From NCBI GenBank assembly GCA_015655535.1, contig JAATEW010000296.1:1-5763 (forward strand): DNA of 5,763 nt, read 5' to 3'. Positions 1-5,763 of this stretch are shown here, piece by piece. Both the position numbers and the translations under genes were made by a program. A model generated the notes under the pieces. That model had not been told where the DNA came from, searched no databases, and was given only the letters and a program-made list of their open reading frames with translations. This DNA comes from Hyphomicrobiales bacterium (GTDB lineage Bacteria; Pseudomonadota; Alphaproteobacteria; Rhizobiales; Beijerinckiaceae). Position 1 is the stretch's first letter; each line of letters opens with the position of its first letter.

Positions 1-447
1 AACAGCACCGATCCCGCGCTTCTCACCTATGTCCGCAATCTCCTTGCACTGCGGCGCCGCTATGACGCATTTCGCCACGCCACATTTTTCACCGGCGAGG
101 CCCTGGCAGGCGGAGACCGGAAAGATATTTACTGGCTGGCGCCGGAGGGACGCGAGATGAGCCAAGACGATTGGCAGGCCTCCGACCGCCGCGCCTTGGG
201 CCTGCAATTCGGCAATGACGCGCCGGACCGCGAGCGGTTTCTGCTTCTCTTCAATGCCGCACCCGAGGATGTGACGTTTCAGTTACCGCCGGATTTTCCA
301 TGTGACGGTTTCATGCCGGTCTTTCATTCCGCCGAGCCGGAAGGGCTCGTCAAGAAACCGGGCGGCATTCTGAAGGCAGGCGGATCCTTTCTGCTCGCAT
401 CGCGTTGCCTGATGCTCTTCCAGCATGTGCCCGCGGTGCGGCCTTGA
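1..447 (+). CDS. glgX: Glycogen debranching enzyme GlgX, C-terminal fragment (5' end outside window)
   Basis: Frame 1 is open from base 1 to the TGA at 445-447, giving 148 visible codons of a longer protein. GlgX is a GH13 isoamylase-type enzyme. It hydrolyses alpha-1,6 branch points, mainly in phosphorylase-trimmed glycogen, and releases short maltodextrins in the cytoplasm. The visible part matches the end of the family: the last helix of the barrel with an ALRRRYDAFR-like stretch (visible residues 16-25), then DIYWLAPEG followed by REMSQDDW (42-58), a typical GlgX signature, and a beta-strand FLLLFNAAPEDVTFQLP (80-96) of the C-terminal beta-sandwich. The catalytic residues lie upstream and cannot be checked. 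An ATG at 157 is internal, not a start, because homology continues upstream of it. The gene lies 55 bp before the malQ-glgE fusion on the same strand, so co-transcription is likely. It could be another isoamylase/TreX-type debranching enzyme, but the QDDW-type segment favours GlgX. Confidence 0.87.
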   Translation, partial: NSTDPALLTYVRNLLALRRRYDAFRHATFFTGEALAGGDRKDIYWLAPEGREMSQDDWQASDRRALGLQFGNDAPDRERFLLLFNAAPEDVTFQLPPDFPCDGFMPVFHSAEPEGLVKKPGGILKAGGSFLLASRCLMLFQHVPAVRP

Positions 448-458
448 ATCCAAGGCCG
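439..458 (+). other. Stem-loop over the glgX stop codon
   Basis: The sequence CGGCCTTG-AATC-CAAGGCCG forms a perfect 8-bp stem with a 4-base loop. Part of the 5' arm and the loop contain the glgX stop codon (445-447). No T-run follows (the next bases are GAGAACCTG), so it does not look like a standard rho-independent terminator. It could protect the 3' end of a processed glgX message or tune read-through into the next gene. The pairing is seen directly; the function is inference. Confidence 0.5.
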
Positions 459-470
459 GAGAACCTGAAC

Positions 471-483
471 CGGGCTTCGCCCG
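471..483 (+). other. Small GC-rich hairpin just upstream of the malQ-glgE ribosome binding site
   Basis: CGGGC-TTC-GCCCG gives a 5-bp stem with a 3-base loop, ending ten bases before the GAAGG ribosome binding site at 493. It is the second hairpin in a 55-bp gap. It has no T-run and may be chance in GC-rich DNA. Confidence 0.3.
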
Positions 484-492
484 ACAATGATC

Positions 493-497
493 GAAGG
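493..497 (+). promoter_or_regulatory. Ribosome binding site for malQ-glgE, supporting a GTG start at 503
   Basis: GAAGG lies five bases before GTG at 503. An in-frame TGA at 488-490 rules out any earlier start, and no ATG occurs in frame between that stop and 503. The GTG is therefore the first possible start, and it also places the MalQ N-terminus (TNETDLLWRLAEKAG) where the family begins. Confidence 0.65.
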
Positions 498-502
498 CTT
501 GC

Positions 503-2590
503 GTGACCAACGAGACGGACCTTCTGTGGCGCCTTGCGGAAAAGGCCGGCGTGGCGCGGACCTATCGGGATGCCTTCGGCGTCGGCTCCGATCCGGGTGA
601 AGAAAGCATCAGGGCCGTTCTCGCCGGATTGGGATTTGCGGTCGAGACGCAGAGCGAACTGGAAGAGTCTCTGGCGCGATTGGACCGCTGGCGCGGGACC
701 CTGATCGCGCCGGTCATCCCTTGTCTTGCCGGTCAGACAACCCGTGTGCCCGTCATCAATCCATCGAATGAAACGCTGACTTGGCGTCTCACATACGAAT
801 CGGGAAAGACTTTAGAAGGCGTAGCCACACTCGCGTTCGGGGAAGCCGCGATTGATTTCGAACTTCCGGCTTGTCCGGCTGGGTATCATCAGCTTCATGT
901 CGAATCGGGGCGTCGCACTGCCAAAGCTTTATTAATCTCTGCGCCGCCGCGTTGCTACTTGCCGCAAGCTTTTGCCGACGGCGCCTGCGGCTTCGGGCTT
1001 GCCGCGCAGGTCTATGGCCTGCGTTCGGCGCGCGATTGCGGGATCGGCGATCTGACCTCGATTGCCTCGCTCACTCAAGCGAGCGGAACTTATGGCGCGG
1101 CATTTTTGGGCTTGAGCCCGCTGCATGCGCTTTTTTCGGCCGATCGCACCAAGTTTTCGCCCTATTCGCCGTCTTCGCGGCTCTTTATCGACCCGATTTT
1201 CATCGACCCTCGCGAAGTACCGGGCTTTGCTCAGAGCGCGGCGGCTTCTTATCTTCAGGAGCCCGATGTCCTACGGCTTCTCGAAGAACTTCGTGCCGTG
1301 CCTCTGGTCAATCATGCCGCGATCTGGGCCTTGAAGCGCCAGCTTCTCAACCGGCTTTGGCGGCATTTTTCGGAAACCACAGATGCGGATTTCGAACGCT
1401 TTCGTCATGAGCGTGGCGACGTTTTGGAATTTCATGCGACCTTCGAGTCGCTCGCCCATCGCTTTTCCAGCGAAGGGTTGATGTGGCTCGGTGAATGGCC
1501 GGAAGAGTATCGCGACCTGCGTTCGCCGGCCGTCCGGCAATATCGCGCTGACTTCGCGCCGGATATCGCTTTCCATATCTGGTTGCAATGGCTCGCCGAC
1601 CGCCAGCTTGGCGCGGCGCAGGCCGCAGCCAAGGCAAGTGGGATGGAGATCGGGCTTTATCGCGATCTCGCCGTCGGCGTCGACCGCGGCGGCTCGGAGG
1701 TTTGGACCTGGCCAGAGCGTTTTGCGACCAGCCTGTCGATCGGGGCGCCGCCTGATCCGCTCGGGCCGCAAGGCCAGGATTGGGGCCTGCCACCGCTCAA
1801 TCCGTTGATGCTCGAAGCCGATGGCCTTGCCGCTTTCCGCGGCTTGATCGCCGCCAATATGCGTCACGCAGGCGCGATCAGGATCGATCACGCGTTTCAA
1901 TTGCGGCGGCTGTTTCTCATCCCGCTCGGCGCGCCGGCGCAATCCGGCACTTATGTCGATTATCCGTTTGAGGCCATGCTCGCCGTGCTGCGGCTTGAAA
2001 GCCATCGGGCCGAGTCGCTGGTGATTGCCGAGGATCTCGGCACTGGACCGGAGTATTTCTCCGAAGCCATCATGCAGGCGGGCATTCTGAGTTATCGCGT
2101 GATGCCCTTCGAACGCGAGGCCGATGGTGGGTTCAAGCGGCCTTCCGCCTATCCGCGCGCCGCGATCGCGACATTTTCGACGCATGATCTGCCGACATTC
2201 GCCGGCTGGTGGCAGGGCGTCGATGTCGGTGTCAGGCAATCCGTCGGTCTTTACGATCCGGCGACGGCGGAGCGTGAACGGGCTCGGCGCGCGCATGAAT
2301 TGCAACAATTTTGCGAAAGTTTGAATGAGGAAGGGCTCTTGCCCTCACCCGAAGTTCCTGCCGATCCGCCTTTCGAAGCGGCCATGCACTATCTCGCCCG
2401 GACGCAATGCTGCCTTGTCGCCGTGCAATGCGAGGATGTCTCGGCCGAGGTGAATCAGGCCAATCTCCCAGGCCGCGACCTTGGCCATCCCAATTGGCGG
2501 CGTAAATTATCGCAGCCGATCGAAGCCATCATGCAAGGGGACGGTCCTTTTGCCCGGGTTGCGGCGCTCATGAAGACGGAACGGCGGAAA
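503..2590 (+). other. malQ: MalQ (GH77 amylomaltase) module of the fusion, residues 1-696
   Basis: Residues 1-60 form the helical N-terminal region of long MalQ proteins (AEKAGVARTYRDAFG), followed by a beta-rich segment to about residue 150. The catalytic barrel then runs to about residue 695. Family motifs in order are YSPSSRLFIDPIFID, DPLGPQGQDWGLPPLNP, RIDH, AEDLG, STHDLPT and HPNWRRKL. The catalytic residues read as nucleophile D462 (codon 1886), acid/base E510 (codon 2030) and transition-state stabiliser D562 (codon 2186). The spacings of 48 and 52 residues equal those I recall for E. coli MalQ (D448, E496, D548). The module ends near MKTERRK (690-696), where free-standing MalQ proteins normally stop. 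Its likely role is recycling short maltodextrins released by GlgX and phosphorylase, or making longer acceptors. Confidence 0.9.
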
Positions 2591-4732
2591 ATCGCGCAAA
2601 TGGCGAGGCCGAAGGCCGGGGAAATTTTATCAGGCGGTAACCTGGCTCTGCGAGCCTTGTTTCTCGGTGAGACGACAACAGCGGACTCCATGGGCAAAGA
2701 CAAAAAGGCCAAGGACAAGGCGGATAAAAAAGACAAGGGCAAGAAGGCGAAGTCTTCGCTTGAGGCGGAGGCGCAGCCGATGCCCGACGCCGGCGGCCGC
2801 GTTGCCATCGAAGCTGTCGAGCCGGAACTTGACCGCGGCCGTTACAAGATCAAACGCGTCGTCGGCGACCGTATCGAGGTCACAGCCGATATTTTCACCG
2901 ACGGGCATGAGAAGATCGCGGCCGAGATTTTGTGGCGCAGTGCGAATGACACAGCTTGGCGGCGCGCACCGATGCGCTTCGTCGACAATGACCGTTGGAG
3001 CGGAGCCTTCACGTTCCAGACCATGGCCGAGCATCGTTTCACGATCGAGGCTTGGCGCGATCCCGTCGCGACGCTGCTCGATGCCATGGCGAAGAAACGC
3101 GCCGCCGGCCTCGCCGTCGATATGGAAGCCGCCGAGATTCTAGGTCTGATCGGTACGGCTGAAGCGGACAACCGCGATCCGCAAGCCAAGGATAGGCTGC
3201 GGGCGCTGTTCGCCAAAGCCAAAGCCGACGATCCCGCACGCATCGACCTCTTCCTTACGGATGAGATGCGCATGCTCATGTCGAAGATCGGGCCGCGCCA
3301 CAACATCTCGCGCTACGGGCGCGAGATCATTGTTCAGGTCGATCGCCGCAAGGCGAATTTCTCGGCCTGGTACGAACTCTTTCCGCGCTCCGTCACCGAC
3401 GATGTCAATCGTCACGGCACGTTTCGCGATGTGATCGCGCATCTGCCCTATGTTCACGATCTCGGCTTCGATGTTCTCTATCTGCCGCCCGTTCATCCGG
3501 TCGGCAAGACGAACCGCAAGGGCCGCAACAATGCGCTCGTCGCGGACAAAAGCGATCCTGGCAGCGTTTATGCCATAGGCAATGAGCTAGGCGGCCATGA
3601 TGCGATCCATCCGCAGCTTGGTACGATCGAGGATTTCCGCGCGCTCGTGCGCGCCGCGCGCGGCTATGATATGGAAATCGCGCTTGATTTCGCGGTTCAA
3701 TGCTCGCCCGATCACCCTTGGATCAAGCAGCATCCCGAATGGTTCGCATGGCGGCCCGACGGTACGATCCAATATGCCGAAAATCCGCCCAAAAAATACG
3801 AAGATATCGTCAATGTGGACTTCTACGGTGCCGGCCTGCCGGCGCTGTGGGAGGCCTTGAAGGAGATCGTCACCTTCTGGGTGCGCGAAGGGGTGCGGAT
3901 TTTCCGGGTGGACAATCCGCATACGAAGCCTTTGCCCTTCTGGGAGTGGCTGATCGCCGAGGTCAACCGCGAAGACCCGGATGTGATCTTCCTTGCCGAA
4001 GCCTTCACGCGCCCCAAAATGATGAAGCGGCTCGCCAAGATTGGCTTCCAGCAGTCCTATACCTATTTCACCTGGCGCAATAGCAAGCCTGAGATCATGA
4101 GCTACATGCAGGAACTGACCGGCGAGATGGCGGATTATTACCGGCCGAATTTCTTCGTGAATACGCCGGACATCAATCCGTACTATTTGCAGACGAGCGG
4201 CCGCGCGGGTTTCGTCGTGCGCGCGACTTTGGCGGCGACTCTGTCGAGCAATTGGGGGCTCTATAGCGGCTTCGAATTTTGCGAAGCCCGCGCCTTGCCC
4301 GGCAAGGAAGAATATGCCGACTCGGAAAAATACGAGATCAGGCCTTGGGATTATGACCGCCCCGGCAACATCAAGGCGCATATAGCCGCGCTCAATCGCA
4401 TCCGCCGCGAAAATCCGGCGCTGCATGATTTCCGCCAATGCCTGTTTCTCAATGCCTGGAACGATGCGATCGTCGCCTATGCGCGCTTTTCGCCGGACAA
4501 ATCGAATTGCGTGATGGTGATCGTCAATCTCGATCCGCATCAGCGCCAGGATTGCACTTACGAAGTGCCGCTCTGGGAATTCGGCCTGCCCGATCAGGCG
4601 TCGATCGAGGCGGAGGATCTTCTGAACGGCGGCCGTTTCACGCTCTACGGCAAGACCCATCAAATCGCACTTGATCCGGCCGGGCGATCGGCCATCATCT
4701 GGCGTCTCATACCGCCGAAAGTTGCATCATGA
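503..4732 (+). CDS. malQ-glgE: Fused 4-alpha-glucanotransferase (MalQ) / maltose-1-phosphate maltosyltransferase (GlgE)
   Basis: This single 1409-codon frame (GTG start, TGA stop) carries two full-length enzymes that are normally separate proteins. Residues 1-696 are a long, E. coli-type MalQ (GH77). Residues 697-765 are a linker with a lysine-rich core. Residues 766-1409 are GlgE (GH13). Each half has about the usual length of its stand-alone family and all its catalytic carboxylates, so both activities are expected. MalQ moves alpha-1,4-glucan segments between maltodextrins. GlgE transfers maltose from alpha-maltose-1-phosphate to the non-reducing end of an alpha-1,4-glucan. Both act in the cytoplasm, and no signal peptide or membrane segment is visible. 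The gene follows glgX by 55 bp and overlaps treS by ATGA, fitting one operon. The open frame across the junction is read directly. Whether the cell makes one polypeptide, or also a separate GlgE from an internal ATG at 2690, is unknown. A lost stop codon or a sequencing error at the junction could also explain the fusion. Confidence 0.9.
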   Translation: MTNETDLLWRLAEKAGVARTYRDAFGVGSDPGEESIRAVLAGLGFAVETQSELEESLARLDRWRGTLIAPVIPCLAGQTTRVPVINPSNETLTWRLTYESGKTLEGVATLAFGEAAIDFELPACPAGYHQLHVESGRRTAKALLISAPPRCYLPQAFADGACGFGLAAQVYGLRSARDCGIGDLTSIASLTQASGTYGAAFLGLSPLHALFSADRTKFSPYSPSSRLFIDPIFIDPREVPGFAQSAAASYLQEPDVLRLLEELRAVPLVNHAAIWALKRQLLNRLWRHFSETTDADFERFRHERGDVLEFHATFESLAHRFSSEGLMWLGEWPEEYRDLRSPAVRQYRADFAPDIAFHIWLQWLADRQLGAAQAAAKASGMEIGLYRDLAVGVDRGGSEVWTWPERFATSLSIGAPPDPLGPQGQDWGLPPLNPLMLEADGLAAFRGLIAANMRHAGAIRIDHAFQLRRLFLIPLGAPAQSGTYVDYPFEAMLAVLRLESHRAESLVIAEDLGTGPEYFSEAIMQAGILSYRVMPFEREADGGFKRPSAYPRAAIATFSTHDLPTFAGWWQGVDVGVRQSVGLYDPATAERERARRAHELQQFCESLNEEGLLPSPEVPADPPFEAAMHYLARTQCCLVAVQCEDVSAEVNQANLPGRDLGHPNWRRKLSQPIEAIMQGDGPFARVAALMKTERRKIAQMARPKAGEILSGGNLALRALFLGETTTADSMGKDKKAKDKADKKDKGKKAKSSLEAEAQPMPDAGGRVAIEAVEPELDRGRYKIKRVVGDRIEVTADIFTDGHEKIAAEILWRSANDTAWRRAPMRFVDNDRWSGAFTFQTMAEHRFTIEAWRDPVATLLDAMAKKRAAGLAVDMEAAEILGLIGTAEADNRDPQAKDRLRALFAKAKADDPARIDLFLTDEMRMLMSKIGPRHNISRYGREIIVQVDRRKANFSAWYELFPRSVTDDVNRHGTFRDVIAHLPYVHDLGFDVLYLPPVHPVGKTNRKGRNNALVADKSDPGSVYAIGNELGGHDAIHPQLGTIEDFRALVRAARGYDMEIALDFAVQCSPDHPWIKQHPEWFAWRPDGTIQYAENPPKKYEDIVNVDFYGAGLPALWEALKEIVTFWVREGVRIFRVDNPHTKPLPFWEWLIAEVNREDPDVIFLAEAFTRPKMMKRLAKIGFQQSYTYFTWRNSKPEIMSYMQELTGEMADYYRPNFFVNTPDINPYYLQTSGRAGFVVRATLAATLSSNWGLYSGFEFCEARALPGKEEYADSEKYEIRPWDYDRPGNIKAHIAALNRIRRENPALHDFRQCLFLNAWNDAIVAYARFSPDKSNCVMVIVNLDPHQRQDCTYEVPLWEFGLPDQASIEAEDLLNGGRFTLYGKTHQIALDPAGRSAIIWRLIPPKVAS
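2591..2797 (+). other. Inter-domain linker with lysine/aspartate-rich core (residues 697-765)
   Basis: This stretch lies between the normal end of MalQ and the normal beginning of GlgE. Residues 697-729 match nothing I recognise. Residues 730-750 (bases 2690-2752) begin at an in-frame methionine and hold 11 lysines and 4 aspartates in 21 positions, followed by an acidic/proline-containing tail (SSLEAEAQPMPDAGG). It has the composition of a disordered, solvent-exposed tether. Because it opens with ATG, the lysine-rich part may be the original N-terminal tail of a once separate GlgE. The bases before that ATG (AGCGGA at 2680-2685, then four bases) form only a poor ribosome binding site. Confidence 0.7.
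2798..4729 (+). other. glgE: GlgE (GH13 maltosyltransferase) module of the fusion, residues 766-1409
   Basis: The N-terminal beta domain starts at RVAIEAVEPELDRGRYKIKR (766-785) and includes the ADIFTDGHEK strand/loop. An alpha-helical region follows (about 861-945), then FSAWYELFPRS (953-963) opens the catalytic barrel. Typical GlgE motifs are NRKGRNNAL (from 1004), GGHDAIHPQLGT, QCSPDHPW (from 1066), YAENPPKKYEDI (1091-1102), FRVDNPHTKP, FLAEAFTRPKMM and NTPDINPYYLQ. The catalytic residues read as nucleophile D1137 (codon 3911), acid/base E1166 (codon 3998) and D1223 (codon 4169). The spacings of 29 and 57 match those I recall for Streptomyces coelicolor GlgE (D394, E423, D480). A C-terminal beta domain ends the protein. 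These motifs distinguish it from ordinary alpha-amylases. It needs maltose-1-phosphate, which a maltokinase acting on TreS-derived maltose would supply. Confidence 0.92.
4729..4732 (+). promoter_or_regulatory. ATGA stop/start overlap coupling malQ-glgE to treS
   Basis: The treS ATG (4729-4731) overlaps the fusion gene's TGA (4730-4732). A weak Shine-Dalgarno-like GAAAG at 4717-4721 lies seven bases before the ATG, inside the end of the upstream gene. This arrangement usually signals translational coupling within one mRNA, so TreS output probably depends on ribosomes finishing the fusion protein. Confidence 0.7.
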
Positions 4733-5763
4733 TCGATCGCGACGACGTGCAATGGTATCGCGATGCGATCATCTATCAATTGCACGTCAAATCCTTTTTC
4801 GATTCCGACAATGACGGCATAGGCGATTTCATCGGCCTGACGCAGAAGCTCGATTACATCAAGGATCTCGGCGCGACCGCGCTTTGGCTGATGCCGTTCT
4901 ATCCCTCGCCTCTGCGCGACGACGGCTACGATATTTCGGATTATCGCGGCATCAACCCGGCCTATGGGACGATCCGCGACTTCAAGCATTTCGTGCGCGA
5001 GGCGCATGAGCGCGGGCTTCGCGTCATCATCGAACTCGTCATCAACCATACCTCGGATCAGCATCCCTGGTTCCAGCGCGCCCGCAAGGCAAAGGCGGGC
5101 TCCGCCTTCCGCAATTTCTACGTCTGGTCGGATAGCGATGAGTGCTACAAGGACACGCGCATCATCTTTCTCGACACGGAGAAATCGAACTGGACCTGGG
5201 ACGACGAAGCCAATGCCTATTTCTGGCATCGTTTCTATAGCCACCAGCCGGATCTCAACTTCGACAATCCGCGCGTCATCGAGGCCGTCCTCGATGTGAT
5301 GCGCTATTGGCTCGACATGGGCGTCGATGGGTTGCGGCTCGACGCCATTCCCTATCTGATCGAGCGGGAAGGCACGAGTTGCGAAAATCTCTTCGAGACT
5401 CACGCCGTCATCAAGAAGCTGCGCGCCGCTGTCGATGCCGGCTATCCGGACCGCATGCTGCTCGGCGAAGCCAATCAATGGCCGGAGGATGCGGCGCGTT
5501 ATTTCGGCGATGGCGACGAATGCCACATGGCGTTTCATTTTCCGCTGATGCCGCGCATCTATATGGCGCTGGCGCAGGAAGACCGGCATCCGATCACCGA
5601 CATCATGCGGCAGACGCCGGATATTCCCGAAGGCGCGCAATGGGCGATCTTTCTGCGCAACCATGACGAGATGACGCTCGAAATGGTGACGGATAAAGAG
5701 CGCGACTATCTGTGGACCTCCTATGCCGCGGATCATCGGGCCCGCATCAATCTCGGAATCCGC
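4729..5763 (+). CDS. treS: Trehalose synthase (maltose alpha-D-glucosyltransferase), 3' end outside window
   Basis: The frame opens at ATG 4729 and stays open for 345 codons to the window edge. TreS (GH13) interconverts trehalose and maltose by an intramolecular glucosyl shift in the cytoplasm, feeding maltose to a maltokinase and then to GlgE. Supporting motifs are WYRDAIIYQLHVKSFFDS near the N-terminus, the Asp-rich loop DSDNDGIGD (25-33), LMPFYPSPLRDDGYDISDY, ELVINHTSDQHPWFQ, FDNPRV, GLRLDAIPYL, LGEANQWPED and FLRNHDE. The catalytic residues read as nucleophile D205 (codon 5341), acid/base E247 (codon 5467) and D313 (codon 5665). The 205-247 spacing of 42 equals the one I recall for Mycobacterium TreS. 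IPYLIEREGTSCENL after the nucleophile is highly typical of TreS rather than of alpha-glucosidase. Many proteobacterial TreS proteins continue into a fused maltokinase domain of about 500 residues; whether this one does is not visible. Confidence 0.93.
   Translation, partial: MIDRDDVQWYRDAIIYQLHVKSFFDSDNDGIGDFIGLTQKLDYIKDLGATALWLMPFYPSPLRDDGYDISDYRGINPAYGTIRDFKHFVREAHERGLRVIIELVINHTSDQHPWFQRARKAKAGSAFRNFYVWSDSDECYKDTRIIFLDTEKSNWTWDDEANAYFWHRFYSHQPDLNFDNPRVIEAVLDVMRYWLDMGVDGLRLDAIPYLIEREGTSCENLFETHAVIKKLRAAVDAGYPDRMLLGEANQWPEDAARYFGDGDECHMAFHFPLMPRIYMALAQEDRHPITDIMRQTPDIPEGAQWAIFLRNHDEMTLEMVTDKERDYLWTSYAADHRARINLGIR

Noticed and set aside
157..447. A free-standing small gene of 96 codons starting at ATG 157
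   Set aside because: The same frame is open to base 1 and encodes GlgX-like sequence upstream of the ATG; the ATG falls inside the EGREMSQDDW motif.
439..458. Rho-independent terminator after glgX
   Set aside because: The stem is good, but no T-run follows and the next gene starts within 45 bases on the same strand.
920..975. Locally AT-rich stretch around AAAGCTTTATTAATCTCT as an internal promoter
   Set aside because: It lies inside the MalQ N-terminal domain, is short, and has no convincing paired -35/-10 elements. It encodes a normal beta-strand (ALLIS).
1271..2308. Long open frame on the minus strand (345 codons) opposite the MalQ module
   Set aside because: It lies wholly antisense to MalQ catalytic motifs. 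Its translation is rich in Arg/Pro/Gly with no recognisable domain, as expected from the codon bias of the + strand gene.
2726..2731. Run of six A in the lysine-rich linker as a programmed frameshift site; a -1 slip would end translation at TGA 2761-2763 and give MalQ alone
   Set aside because: AAA-AAA lysine codons are expected in such a segment. In the actual frame the run is preceded by T, not by a further slippery A, and I see no convincing upstream Shine-Dalgarno or downstream structure. It remains possible but unsupported.
3587..5736. Two adjoining minus-strand open frames of 358 codons each (3587-4663 and 4660-5736), overlapping by four bases
   Set aside because: They look like an operon pair but are antisense to the GlgE and TreS catalytic regions and have no recognisable motifs. 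Both are shadows of GC-rich codon usage, and their overlap is coincidental.

Overview
This window looks like part of a chromosomal glycogen/trehalose operon from a moderately GC-rich proteobacterium. Codon use (frequent GCC, CGC, GGC, ATC, CTC), short gene spacing and protein style suggest an alphaproteobacterium, perhaps of the Hyphomicrobiales (Beijerinckiaceae or Methylocystaceae type). That placement is an impression, not a database result. All recognisable genes lie on the + strand. Coding sequence covers nearly everything, and the only intergenic gap is about 55 bp.

Layout: (1) 1-447 is the C-terminal end of a glycogen debranching enzyme (GlgX type), with its start and catalytic domain outside the window. 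(2) A 55-bp gap follows, holding two short GC-rich stem-loops and the ribosome binding site of the next gene. (3) 503-4732 is one uninterrupted 1409-codon reading frame that joins two complete enzymes: an N-terminal 4-alpha-glucanotransferase (MalQ, amylomaltase, GH77) and a C-terminal maltose-1-phosphate maltosyltransferase (GlgE, GH13). They are connected by a roughly 70-residue linker with a very lysine-rich centre. All three catalytic carboxylates of each enzyme are present at the expected mutual spacing. (4) 4729-5763 is the N-terminal part of trehalose synthase (TreS), which overlaps the fusion gene by four bases (ATGA) and runs off the right edge.

From established knowledge of the GlgE pathway, TreS converts trehalose to maltose, a maltokinase makes maltose-1-phosphate, and GlgE adds the maltosyl unit to an alpha-1,4-glucan. 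GlgX trims branches from partly degraded glycogen and MalQ disproportionates the released short maltodextrins. The window therefore combines the breakdown/recycling arm (GlgX, MalQ) and the building arm (GlgE, TreS) in one likely transcript, and fuses one enzyme of each arm covalently. The MalQ-GlgE fusion is the most unusual item here. I do not recall a characterised example, but I could not search for one. The maltokinase and the branching enzyme GlgB are not visible and would be expected downstream.
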